A DNA stretch of 64,000 bases from contig CAKJVC010000088.1 in the NCBI GenBank assembly GCA_918026815.1, positions 2,010,646 to 2,074,645 on the forward strand. Reading direction: 5' to 3'. The notes beneath the pieces were generated by a model. It ran no database searches. It had not been told where the DNA came from and worked only from the letters and a program-made list of their open reading frames with translations. Below are positions 1 to 11,996 of this stretch, one piece after another. Positions within the stretch are counted from its first letter, which is position 1, and the number at the start of each line of letters is the position of its first letter. The stretch comes from Chalara sp. BL73 (Eukaryota; Ascomycota; Leotiomycetes; Helotiales). The position numbers and the translations under genes were made by a program.

Positions 1-120
1 TTTTACATCGAGTATACGAAAACATTTTTTTACCGACAGATTCAATAAAGTCAGCTAATTCGAATTTTTCGCGAATTTTTTTTTTAAACAAACTTTTACT
101 ACAATTTTTAATTTTACTTG

Positions 121-686
121 TGCAATAAAGTAGTATAGTAAAAAAAAAAAAAAACTATACTTTTCGCGCGAGATTTCTTTATTTGTATTTAAACGTAAAA
201 GCACGCTAAAGCGAAAAAAAAATAGTATTATAAATCGAATTTTAAAATTTGTTAAAGTTTTAAAAAAAAGCTTTAAAACGCTTTAACGATTTAAAACTAA
301 TAAAAATTTTAAAAACGTAAGTTTTAAAATTAGCCAGTGTTTTAAAACTTTAAGTAAATAAAAAAGCGAACGGCTTTTTAAACTCCGGAAACCGCAATTA
401 CATTACGTAATAAAGTCTGGAAAAGTTTAAAAACTTTATTAAAGTCCAAAAACTCCAAAAAAAACAAAAACTTCAGTTTAACTATAGTATATAAATAGTT
501 GTAGTTTTATAGTTTAAAAGCTTCGTATTTAACTTTTATTATAGTTTAGCAATATAGTTTATTTGTTATACTTGTAACGTTTCACTTTTTAGTGAGGAGC
601 AGTGCTTATTTTATTTCACATATACCATACCAACCAACGAGCCCCAGGCCCAGCTAGCTAGGCTAAAGGCTATCCCGTACGTTACA
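121..686 (-). repeat. R1 repeat, copy a (LTR-like)
   Basis: This AT-rich segment matches 11661-11822 plus 17950-18324, that is, the R1 copy b that was split by another element. Read on the minus strand, copy b begins TGTAACGTGCCGG and both copies end in CA, as an LTR would. The best preserved part is around 578-686 (the stretch with ACGAGCCCCAGG). No target-site duplication is visible, so the exact ends are uncertain. Positions 1-120 and 687-806 are AT-rich and hold nothing I can identify. Confidence 0.6.
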
Positions 687-806
687 GTATACAAGCTGTA
701 TTAGTAATTTCGAGTAAGTTAAAGTTTAAGTTTTTTGTAAAAAATCGAATAATAAATCGACGAGCTGTAAAAGCAAATTTAGCTGTTTTTTTTTTTTCGA
801 CATTAT

Positions 807-1116
807 TGTGGTGGGGACGATTTTCTTTCCTTTCACACTCCGTCACGTGATACTCATGAGTGGTCAGTCATGTGACCTGATGAGCATGAGTTGTATATAA
901 CCTGCGCTTCCGGTAAAGAGGCGCACCATCATCAATGCTACACACTTTTCCATCTTTTTATATTTTACACTATTATAAGCTATTAACGTTTATTTATTAT
1001 ATAAAGCTTAGGCTCGCCGGTGCTCTCCCCAGTATGCTACAGCCACCGCTATCACGTTTATGAATTTTGTGCTAGATCCTGTTACTGTTCTTGCTTTTAG
1101 CATATTCTTCGCCACA
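807..1116 (+). repeat. Left LTR of the Gypsy element
   Basis: This LTR is 310 bp long with short inverted ends (TGTGGTGGGGA and CGCCACA). It contains a TATATAA box near 893, a plausible promoter. It differs from the right LTR essentially by C/T and G/A transitions, with more Ts in this copy, as RIP would leave. Confidence 0.92.
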
Positions 1117-1812
1117 TGTATTTTAGTGACTTACGCAAAGGATCAAGCACTCTTTGTAGCAACAGCAAAGCCTATAAACTCGATATGCGGTGCAGAAAAA
1201 GCAGAAAAAAAAACACCGGCATCCTTTCTTCCAAAATACGCTTTACTGACAAGTTACGCGATAAAAAGCACTACAGCGATGCTTTTGTTATACAAAAAAA
1301 AACGCTACAAGCTTTTATAAAGCAACACGAAGTTTAAAAAGCATTACAACAGCCTACAAAAACTTATTCAGTTAAGTAATCTTTGCTAGCAAACGACTTT
1401 TCTGAACGACATTTTAAAAATAAAAGTCAGCGTGCAAACGCTAAAGCCAAAAGCCTAAACAACTCTCAAGAAGTAAAAAGCCCAAAAGTACCGGAATTTA
1501 GTACAGTAATCAAAGTTACACTAAAAAGCAAAAGTTACAAAACTTCGGCATAAACTAAGTTATACGCTAATCTACGGCATAAAAAAATTCCGTTAAAAAA
1601 GTTTTAGCATAAAAGTTTCACTAAAAAAGCTTTAAACTTTCGAGCAAAACAGTAAATGTTATTAAAGTTTAAGCGTTACAAGAACCTAGTACAAAAAACT
1701 TTTTATACTGCTACTTTTATATGTTATTAAATATATAAATTGCTTTAATAGCAACGACTAGTTATATCAACTTTTTTCTTTACGCTTAAAAGCTTTTTAA
1801 CAAAACAACTTT

Positions 1813-4476
1813 TTGCTTATTACTACCGCTACAGCACTTACACTACATACAATGTCTTTTACATCCGTACTAAAGTCCGTATTTACAGTTAAAAAGCCTG
1901 AAATAACGCTTAAAGATTTTATTTCAAGCTTATTTTCCGACAAAACACACAAGCATAAAAAGCCTAAAAAGCAATCGGTTGCTTTTACAAGCTCGAGCCG
2001 AGCATATAACCGTGCTTACTTTCAACTTATGCCGGTACCTGAAAAATATAGCAGTCTTTTCTTCAACAGCAAAAAAGTTACTGCATACTTCAAGTTTCTT
2101 AACAAAAACTTTAAGAATTATAAAATCCAAAATAACAAAAAAAAGAAAAAAAAAGCAGCAGAGTACGCTTCGGTTTAGCTAAAAAAAGAAATTAAACAGC
2201 TAAGCGAATACAGTAATTCGACTGTAACGTAAAAAGCTTTCTAACGGAAACTGTTAAAAAAGTACCGGTACAAAAACTCGAAACAACTTTTATATACTAT
2301 CGTATACTTCGACAAATACGTCAAAAAGTTTAAAACTATCAGTAATTAAAGTCACGTAACACAAAAGCAAATATACTTTTATTGCAAAAAGTTCAACTAA
2401 GCAAAATCAAAATGCTTAGAAAAAAGAATTATTACAAACAAAATGCTAACGTTTAAGTTTTTATATAAACTGCTTTATAAACTGCGAGCAAAAACTTTCA
2501 AATATGCAGTAAAGCCTAAAAAACTAAGTACTAAAAACATTAAACTTTACAAAAAAGTCTATAAGTACGTTAAAAACGGATATACAGTATTAAAAGAAAT
2601 AAATAATTTAGTATAAAAACAAAAAATAGAAAAACTGCCTACAAAGTTTAATAGCCTGGAAATAAGCACTCCTTTTGTGTTTAAAAAAACTCGCTTAGCA
2701 TTTTCGGCATTTTCGACGTTAAAACTAAAAAAACGCAACAAAGCTGTTTTGCTTCTCGTTAAAAAAAAATCTTTAAAAAACCGCTCAGCTACGAACAAAA
2801 AAATAAACAATATTACAAAAAACTTGAAACGTTTACAGATTTTACAAGCTGTTGCAAAACGAGCTTAGCAAAAAGCTCGAATAGCTAACTTCAACAATTT
2901 AGAAAAAAACTATACTAAAAAATATAAAGTCGGTTACGAAAAATTCGCAAAAAAAAAAAAGTTCCGAAATAACGATATTTGCAAGTAGTGCAAAAATCAG
3001 CAATCAAATAATATAAAACCTTAAAAACTTTATAAATATATAAATTAGTGCTACGACTACAAAAAGTTTATTAGCCTAAGCGTTATTCATAAGTCTGATA
3101 AAAATCACTATATTTGCTTAAAACTTTAAAAAGCCGGAAAAACTTTAATTTTTGTACAGTTCAGCAACGACTTTCCGCGCCGAAACTAAGTTATAGCGCG
3201 GACTATCAATACTAAATTTAGCCACATTCCTAAAAATAAAAAACGAGCTTTAAAAAAAAAAGCCCAGTTTAAAAAAAAAAAAGCTTAAACTAAAAAAAAA
3301 AGCGTAGTTAACAACATTAAAACTTACGTTTGCGAAACTAGCGACATACTAACGGAAACGAAGCTAAATAATAAAACGAGTGCTTAAGTGCAAAACTTCA
3401 TTGCGAAAAAAGCCGAAATAAAGCCTGTAAAAGTCAGACTATCTACTAAAAAAACAAAGCGTTTAGCACTATATAACTCTAAGCTTACGCTACAGCAAAA
3501 GCTTTAAAAGCAAGCGAAGCACAGTATCGTTAAATCACCGCAGCTAAAAACGGTACGTTTTTAAAAAAAATTTCCTAAAAACAAGCTTAAAAAGCCAAGC
3601 AAAGCAAGCTTAAAACAAAAAGCTACAAAAGCTCAAAAATTAAAACTTACAGTAGCGAATGCGCTAGCTAAGCTTGGCTACAGTTATAAAAGTTCGTTAG
3701 CAAAACTTATAACCCAGAAATCGATTCTTAAAAAATTTACTTTAAAAAAACTGCTGTCGCTAGCAAATCCGGCTTTGCTTTCTAAAAAACGGCTTAAAAT
3801 TTTAAAAAGAACGCTAAATAAAAAAATGAAACATGCACTTATTAAAAAAAGCATAATAAGCCTAAAAAAACTAGTAATTTGCTTTAGTATTAACTTTAAT
3901 ACAACTACTAAACAAACACTTAAAAAAAGCATAATTAGCTTAGAAAAGCTAATAAACTGCAGCAAAAGCACAGCTAACGTTAGTTCCGGCTTAGTAAAGT
4001 TTTATTCGAGATATTCGAAAGTTTATTTCTTTACGCCGAAAATAGTTATTACACTAGCAGGCCGCTTAAAGCTTGTAAACATTAAAGCTACGCTTAACAC
4101 AAACGCCGAAGTTAGCCTAATAACGCTAAAAGTTGCGACAAAAGTAAATATTCTTATTACCCGGAACGACAATATAGCTCTAAAAACAATTACAAAAAGT
4201 ACGTCGAAATTTGTAGAATTTGTAAACAATTTGCCGGTTACTATTAGCAATACAGCTATAAAAACCCGATTCTATATTATAGACTTTTCTAGTTTCAAAC
4301 TAATTTTAAGCTTTTTATTTATACGCAAAACTAAAGTAGTGTTCCGTTATTTTAAAAACTTTCTTAACAGCCCTGTTTTTGCTTTTATTAAAAACCCAAA
4401 AACTGGCTTAATCACTACAGTAAAAACAAATACTAAAACGGAATCCGCAAAAAACGCTGTAATACGTCGAGCTTAA
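1813..4476 (+). pseudogene. Decayed gag and aspartic protease region of the Gypsy element
   Basis: Coding-like sequence runs in one frame through several stops. The longest open pieces are 1813-2178 and 3775-4476. The 3775-4476 piece (233 residues) has the outline of a retropepsin: a flap-like stretch leading into LNTNAEVSLI at about 4093, where an active protease has the DTGA active-site motif, and a downstream FYIIDF segment followed by ILSF, where the family has a hydrophobic-hydrophobic-Gly motif. The Asp-to-Asn and Gly-to-Asn/Ser changes each need one G-to-A step. The gag part is poorly recognisable. A Cys-rich segment near 2970-3120 could be a decayed zinc-binding region, but the standard CCHC spacing is not preserved. 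Pol follows in a different frame (-1), as in many Gypsy elements, although a long A-run near 4870 could also explain the shift. Confidence 0.75.
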
Positions 4477-4839
4477 AACACTATCGGAATAATTAAGTCT
4501 AATAGTAATAACGGATATACGACAAATTCAAAAAACTAGCAACATCTGTAGCTGACTGCGTAGCTATAAATAGCTTTTGTACAACAAACGCAGAAATGTT
4601 TCAAAAAAGCTTTTAGCTTGTTTTAGTGCTTAAAAAACTTAAGAACAAGTTTTACCTTTTTAAAAGAAAAAACAAGCTTATAAGCAATTCGTAAAACACA
4701 AACACTCATTTAATTTTGAATTTTGTAAAAACAGAGTTTAACTTCAATTACACACTTTTTCTTTACAGAAAAAAAGCAACGCGGTACTTTAGCGTAAATA
4801 CTGCATACAAAACAAAGAACAAAAAGATCTATTTAGTTA

Positions 4840-7800
4840 ATAAAGCTAACGAAGTAAGCAATGCTTCCGGAAAAAAAAAAAACTAGTATAAAAAATCTAA
4901 AACAAAAAACGTTTTTCAAAAACAAATTGAAATATATCAAAAACATATTATTTCCAGATTTTCGGACATTTTTAAAAAGTCACGCTTTACGCTTGAAAAG
5001 CTAAAAGATCTAAATATCGGAAATATGCTACAACCTGCAAAACGAAAGTTTTTGAAAAAAGTTTTAATTAACAAAAAAAAGGTTTTTGCGTTCGACTAGT
5101 CTGAATGCGAACGATTTCATAAAAATGTATCACTACCTATTGTAATCAAAACAATAAAACACACAGTATAGCAAATAGCGAGCTTTCTTATTTCAAAAGC
5201 ATTAAAACTTTTAGTAGTAAAAATGTTTAAAAAAAAACTAAATCGCAACGTGCTAAAGTACTGTAATAGACCATATCGGAACTTATAGTTTTTAGTTGCT
5301 AAAAAAAAGCCCGGTAATTACAAGCTAATTAATTCGGCAACGTTTATAAATGCCGTTATACTAAAAAACGCGAATTTACTTTTTTCTGTCGACGAATTTG
5401 CTAATGAATTTGCAAAGTGTTATATTGCAAACTTAGTTAACTTATACTCCGGATATAATCAAATAACGTTGCATCTTATTTGCAGAAATATAACAGCATT
5501 TTTTACACTACTCGGATTGCTGAAATACACAATATTACCCCAAAGCGCTACGAATTCAGTTGCAGAATGCGTAAAAATTATAATGCTTGTTCTAACTGCA
5601 ATCTGTCTTGAAATAGCTGTGCTTTTCCTAAACGACATAAGCGTTAAAAGACCCTATACGGATTATAACGAAAAAAAAGTATTGCTCGAAATACGACAGT
5701 ACATTTTTAAGCATATTCAAAACTTCGACAAAACACTAAAACGAATTAAGCGTGCAAAAAGCTCTATAAAGCTTAAGTCTCAATTTTGCAAAAACGAGCT
5801 AAATATTGTAAGCTTCGTATGCAACTCGAAAAAAAAAAAGCTTTCTGCGAACAAAGTCGTCAAAATTATAAACTAGAAAACACTCGAAAACGTTACGAAA
5901 GCCAAAGCTTTTATAAGCTTGTACGTGTATTTCCGGATTTGAATAAAAAATTTCGGCACTATTGCAGCACTTATTTACAACTTGATAAAAAAAAGTGTTG
6001 CATAGTATTAAAATCCTAACGTTCAAAAAGTAGCTATAAAAACGCTACAAAACGCTACAGTTACAGCGCCGGTGCTTATTCGGATCGACTATAAACCGAA
6101 TGCCGAAAAAATTGTTGTAAAAGTAAATGCCAGCTTGGATAGCTATAGCAGTTACTTAGGCCAAAAAAATCTCGCATTAAGCAAAGTTAAGCTTGCTAAA
6201 TATAAAAGCAAGACTTAGTCGAAAGCCGAACGCAACTACAACGCTACAAAACGAAAGTGCAAAAATGTTTTTAAAATTCTAAAAAAATTGCAAGTTTAAG
6301 TTATTGCAATTCATTTCGTACTAAAAACAGATACGAATATATTTGTAGCACAGCTAAATAAAGCTGCTACTGATTACTTAGAAGTTTTAGTTACTAAATA
6401 GCTTGCCTGGATTAAGCTATTTGATTTTGAAGTGCGGCATATGCCCGAAAAACAGTATACAGCCGCTAATGCGCTGTCGAAAAAACTTCGCTATTCTAAT
6501 AATACTAATACAAGTAATAAAAAAAATATCGATAATTGAATACTTGCGGAACTTAAAGCGTACGAAATATGCCCTGTAAAAACAGAACAAAATATAAGCT
6601 CCGAACACATTATCGACTTAAAGCAAAATACTGATTCCGAGCATAAAACAAATCCTGAGTTGCGAAGTAAAGCGCTAATACTTCAAAAAATAAAAAATAA
6701 AGTAGCTTCTTTACGCAACGAAAAAATCGGAATCGAGTCAAATTCGAAAAAACCTAAGTACAAAACACTTATTTCCAGTTCTAAATACAGTAAAAAATTT
6801 ATTAAAATAGCACGCTATTTAACAACGCTCAAAAAGCCTAAAAACATAAGTGTTCCAAAATTCCGCAAGTTCAAAAAGAAAGCACTGAAATATAGCGTTC
6901 ACGAACAAAAATTGTAGCGCTTGCCAACAAAAAAAATACTTATCAAACTTGTAGTCGATAACAAACGGATCCGAAACAAAATTCTTCGAAACGTACACTA
7001 CTAAAGCGGCCATAAAAAAAAAAAAAGCACTTATTATAAAATTTCTTAACGATACTTCTAGCACGGCTGCTATAAAAATGTAAAAAACTACGTCAAAACG
7101 TGTAAAAAATGTCAATTCAAAACAGCCGGAAAAAAAAAGAAAGCTATGTACTCTACAGCGTCGAACGAACTAATAAAAAAATGAGCGATTAATATTACTT
7201 ACATGCCGGCTTAAAAAAGGAAAAAGTACTTAGTTGTAGCCAAAAACGACATAAGTAAATAGCTCGAAACAAAAGCTATTGCGAATAAAAATGCTTTTAC
7301 AGTTGCACGATTCATTTAAGAAAACGTCATTTGCCGCTATAGTATTTTCGGAAAAATAGTTGTAAATAACGGAAAAAAATTCAAAAAAAAAATGCTAAAA
7401 TTACTTTCGAAATAAAAAGTAAACAAAATTCAAGTCTTTGCATACTATACTGCAGCAAATAAAATAATCGAGCGTAGTTACAAATCCCTGAAAAACGCTT
7501 TGTTTAAACTAGAAAAAAGCTAAATTAACAATTTAGCAGCTGTTTTATTTGCGGAACGTACTACAGTTCACGGACCTACAGAATATACACTGTTTTATAT
7601 AGTTTATAAGCGAGAACCTATTTTGTCTATAGAATCACGATTTTTTACTTGAAAAACTTTTTTTACAGAAAAGATTACTAACCGTTCTAAGCTTATTAAA
7701 CTGAAAGCGAAGCAATTCCAAATAAAAAAAAAAAATGTCGAAAAAGCCAAATACAGAAAAACTCGTCGACGGCAAAAAAAAAAAGAAGCGTTTAATGCCA

Positions 7801-8090
7801 AGCATAAAATTAAAGCTAAACCACTGCAAAAAAACGACATTGTACTTCGTCATAACTCTGTCAAAAAAATCGACATGTTTTCAAATAAAAAACTTAACTT
7901 CAAGTAACTAAAACTATATCAAATACTCAGTGTTAACAACGACAAAAAGTACTACAAGCTTAAAAAGCTTAAGCCTAACGAAATAGCTTTAAAAAAAACT
8001 TTCTCGAAAAGCAAGCTTAAGCTATTTTTCTAACGAGAAAGTTATTTCTATACGCCGGACGATAAAGTAACAAATAGTAGTTCAAGCTCT
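4840..8090 (+). pseudogene. Decayed pol (reverse transcriptase, RNase H, integrase) of the Gypsy element
   Basis: One frame can be followed for about 3.2 kb through many RIP-type stops. The reverse transcriptase is clear: a LVAKKKPGNYKLIN block at about 5295, LVNLYSGYNQ at about 5430-5460 (first catalytic Asp now Asn), LPQSATNSV near 5540 and FLNDI near 5625 (the F-x-D-D box with its first Asp lost). RNase H follows at about 6070-6480, with NAS in place of DAS, and ends in the usual AANALSKK-type motif. The integrase has a zinc-finger remnant ending KTCKKCQF near 7110. Its core spans about 7200-7500, where the first Asp remains, the second is Asn (VVNNGKKF) and the Glu in IIER is kept. A C-terminal tail up to about 8090 resembles the post-core region of Gypsy integrases. 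It cannot make an active enzyme. Confidence 0.9.
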
Positions 8091-11086
8091 GAGCCTAACC
8101 TTAAAAAGCCTAGAAATATTAAAAAAAAAGAAAAAAGCAGCCGACAATTTGTTGTTAGACCACTCTATTTAACAAACGCACAAAAAAGCCTATATGCCCG
8201 AGTAAATAATTCTGAAAAACCCTTAAACTAAAGTTCAAAGCGCTACTAGCTTAAAAGCTTCCCTAGTAAAAAAAAAGTCTTAGCCGGCACTACAACGAGT
8301 CCTAAACCGAATCGCCGACAGCAGCTGTCACTAGCTACTACACGTTCCACTTACTAGCTTAGCGACGATCTCTTCGACAGTGCTTTTATTTTTGCTTTTC
8401 GTAAGCCAGAACGCGCACAATTCAGCACCCCGTTACATAAGTAAAAATTGTAGTTGTAGCCTAAACACTTATAAGTGCAAAAAAGAAAAGCTTCAGTAAC
8501 TATTGCACCGGCAAACGGAACGCAATTCTCAAAAGCTTACGGAAATAGTAAAAAAAACAGCAAACTATCCCTAAATAAGCCAATCAAGTCAAACAGCCCC
8601 TAAAGCCGCATATGCCCCAAGACTACAAAAGCTTTATAGAAAGCCCTCAAAGCTACAGTGAAAAAAATCAGAACAGCTAAAAAAATAAAAAGATTCCTAG
8701 CTACCCCGAAAAAAAAAACAAAAAATTATTAAAAAAAGCCTAAGTAAAATGCAGCTCCTTAGCAAACTCTTTAAAGCATAAAAAAAAAACGCTAAAGTAG
8801 CTACTTTCAGCACTTAACTTGACTTTAAGCCCGTAGAAGTTGATAGCTTAAAAAAGACTTCAAGCCTTAAAACAACTCTACAAGCTTCCAGCAAGCTTAA
8901 TATGCCTCAATAACTCGAAAATGCTTTTATAGCTTACGATCCGAGTCCAGATTTAGCAGTTCCGGTAAATTTAGTTCTAGTTCCAAAAAAGCTTATTTTA
9001 ATTCTAAAGTTTTTATTCTGTAACGCTATTAGCGAAAAAAAAAAAACAAAAAGATTCGATAGCGCTCGGAAATACTTAGCTACAACAAGCTTGAACCGGA
9101 CTTAGCTTGTTGTTTTCCGGAAATAAAATCAAGAATTCACAAACGAGCAATCCCGAGTACTAACAAGCAAACGATGTACAAAGTGCAAAAGTTTGGAATT
9201 TAACCTTGTAGCGATAAAAAACGCAACACGTTAAACACTTTAAAGCTCGCTTATAAAAACAAGCTTTCCAGTAAATAGATCTCCGCTCTCGCCGCTAAAA
9301 GCAACCGAAGTTCAACAAACAAAATAGGCTACAAGTAAAAAATCTCGTCAACTAAAAAACAATTGCGCGACGTTTAAGCCGAACAACTTCAACACTGCTA
9401 TTAATAGCAACGCGTTAAACCGTTTCGAGTAAAGTTTTTTTATAGTCAATCAGTAAAAATACAAGTAAAAAATCGCCGCATCAAGAAAACAAATAGCTCA
9501 ACAAAAAAATGCGATAGAAATAACAAACACTGCTTTTCGAGAATTAAAACTTATACTAGCAGTGCTTCCCGACTCGAAAAAACAGCGAAAAAACCCGAAA
9601 ACTGCACAGTAACTGTATTCGGAAAAAAAAAAGTCAGTACAAGCGAAAGCGTGCACGTTCTTAAAGCCAACCGGTACAGTTTAATCGCAAGTAGTCGCGC
9701 TAAAATCAAATCCGACAAGTTTTTTTAAGCTTACGCTTTTAACGCTATAACTTGCGGTGCTACAAAAACGTCAAAACTATAATATTGTTAAACTGTAAAA
9801 ACTTGTTATTTTGTTGCTTCACTTCATTTTCGATTAACATTTTTAATTCGGAGCATTGTTCGAAAAAGAAAAAAGAATAATTGTGTTTGTTGTTTTGCCC
9901 GAGCTTTAACTTTGTTCCCAATTGTATAGTTGTTAAAGTTGAAAAGAAGCTATAAGTAACTGTTAGCAATAAAAATCATAAAAAGCAATCCGACTTATTT
10001 ATAGCCTCGCTAGTACTTCAGCTTTGCTTTATTTACCACGATTTAAAAGCACTACAACAACGTTAAAAATGTAACGTCGATAAATACAAAAGCCGCTTAC
10101 TTTGATATTACACTTTAATACTTCATTATAAAATCCGGAAAATTGTTCGAAAAAAAAAAAAAAACGATTGTGTTTGTTGTTTTGCTCGAGCTTTGACTTT
10201 ATTCTCAATTGTATAGCTGTTAAAAGTAGTTAAAGAGCTACAAACAACAGTTAGCAATAAGAATTAAAAAAAGAAATCCGGCATACTTATAGTTTCTGCG
10301 TTGCAGCTTCGCTAGCGCAGCTTTGCTAACGCTTCACTTTATTTCTAATCGTGTAGTCGCGAAGTTCACTTTACTCGATAATTCCTGTTTTTAATACTAG
10401 TCAGTAATAAAAACAAGTCAGGAAAAAAAACGACTTAGCTTTGATTTGTATCGACAGCAAGCATAAAGTAGAGAATTGAGTGTGAAATAGAAAAAGAATT
10501 GTAAAAGAGTTGTAAATCAAAAATAAAAGCAAAAACCGATCAGAAAATCGATCTGCGCAACGACAACGTATTAAAAGCGTTGCAATGAAAAAATACTTTT
10601 CAATTCTCTTATACTAATGGCTTATTTGATTCAATTGTATGCTCGATACAGTCGAGTATAAAAAAATCAAATAAAGAATTGTATAAAAAGCTCGAATGAA
10701 AAGTAGTTGTAAAAAGAAGTTTATCAAAAAATAAACAGTTAGCAATTGATTTTCGCAAAAAATCAGACAGCTGAATATCATACAAATAATAGATCAGATT
10801 CTTATAATATTGCTCGAAGAAAATCATAATTATTAAAAATCGAGTTGTTGTTGTTGTTGTTGTTGTAAAGTTGTAAGTTAAAAAAGGATAAAAAAAGGTA
10901 ATATAAAAAGGTCGGTATTTTATCGCTAGCCAGGCAAGTTAATATTCACTCTCGAAAGTAAAAAGTAAATCACGTAACGCGACAACAATTCATAAAGCAA
11001 TATCAGAGAAAAAAAGCTCGATCTAACTAAACGCAAACTTCTACTAACTAGTGCTCGAAGCGAGCACGTATAAAAGGGGGGACGGA
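8091..11086 (+). other. Gypsy element, long 3' internal region of unknown content
   Basis: About 3 kb separate the integrase from the right LTR. Sequence to about 9730 still looks like damaged coding DNA rich in Lys and Ser, but matches nothing I know. From 9731 it is non-coding in appearance. A stretch of roughly 150 bp at about 9840-9990 is repeated at about 10140-10290, sharing the words TTGTGTTTGTTGTTTTG and CAATTGTATAG. A (GTT)n run lies near 10844-10865, and a polypurine tract at 11072-11086 would prime plus-strand synthesis. Confidence 0.5.
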
Positions 11087-11396
11087 TGTAGTAGAGACGA
11101 TTTTCTTTCCTTTCACACTCCGTTACGTGATACTCATGAATAGTCAGTCATGTGACCTGATAAGCATGAGTTGTATATAACCTGCGCTTCCGGTAGAGAG
11201 GCGCACCATCATCAATGCTACACACCTTTCCACCCTTCTATATTCTACACTACTATAAGCTATTAACGTTTATCTATTATATAGAGCTTAGGCTCGCCGG
11301 TGCTCTCCCCAGTATGCTACAGCCACCGCTATCACGCCTATGAGTTTTGTGCTAGATCCTGTTGCTGTTCTTGCTCTCAGCATGTTCCCCGCCACA
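11087..11396 (+). repeat. Right LTR of the Gypsy element
   Basis: It is 310 bp, the same length as the left LTR, and starts TGTAGTAGAG right after a purine-rich tract. It ends CGCCACA followed by TTAT. It retains more C than the left LTR. The 260 bases from 11401 to 11660 hold no gene. They form, with 687-806, the spacer between R1 copies a and b. Confidence 0.92.
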
Positions 11397-11822
11397 TTAT
11401 AACGTTTTTAATGCGATACTTTTCTGACTCGTGCCGAACTATACTTCGTGAAAAAATTAAAATGTAAAATGCTGGAGGAAAGTGGCACAAATTAACTGCA
11501 ATTAATACAAAAACTAATTTTTACTTTTTCTACTACGTCCCGAGTTTTCTATTTATACTTTCCGAACCCCTGGCAACTCCTTATGTGCCTATACATGCCA
11601 AGCTTCAGTGTTTTTACCGAGCCCCTCTCAGTGCCCCTTAGCACGTGACATCCTGGCGCCTGACATTAAAGTAGTATAGTTAAAAAAAAAAAAAAATTTC
11701 CGGCGAAATTTCTTTATTTGTATTTAAACGTAAAAACACGTTAAAACGGAAAAAAAATAGTATTACAAACCGAATTTTAAAACTCGCTAAAAGCTCCAAA
11801 AAAAAGCTTTAAAGCGTTTTAG

Positions 11823-11996
11823 TGTCACAGCACGCGCTGTGGATCTACAGATACAAAGGGCAACGGTGGTGCAATACGAGAATCTATAGCTAAAAAAGGA
11901 AAAAAAAGCTCGAGAAAAGCAGGCTATATATACACGAGAAGCTTGAAAAGCTCGCTTAATATAGATCACGTATGCTTAAAAACACGCGACGTAACA
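11823..11996 (-). repeat. LTR of element 2 (left side, 3' LTR)
   Basis: It is 174 bp with ends TGTCAC and GTAACA and holds a TATATATA box. It is preceded by TTTAG. Internal sequence starting TTACTTTTTTCTCCGG follows, and the same junction is seen again at 32779. Confidence 0.92.

Larger units (their letters stand above)
807..11396 (+). mobile_element. Ty3/Gypsy LTR retrotransposon, RIP-inactivated
   Basis: Two 310-bp direct repeats (807-1116 and 11087-11396) begin TGTRGTRG and end CGCCACA. They are flanked by TTAT on both sides, or ATTAT if the last LTR base is counted with the duplication. Between them, in + orientation, are remnants of gag, aspartic protease, reverse transcriptase, RNase H and integrase. 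That order defines the Ty3/Gypsy superfamily. A purine-rich tract at 11072-11086 lies just before the right LTR. Catalytic Asp codons have become Asn and Trp codons TAG throughout, so the element is dead. At 10.6 kb it is long for the family because about 3 kb lie between integrase and the right LTR. The element lies between R1 copies a and b. Confidence 0.93.
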
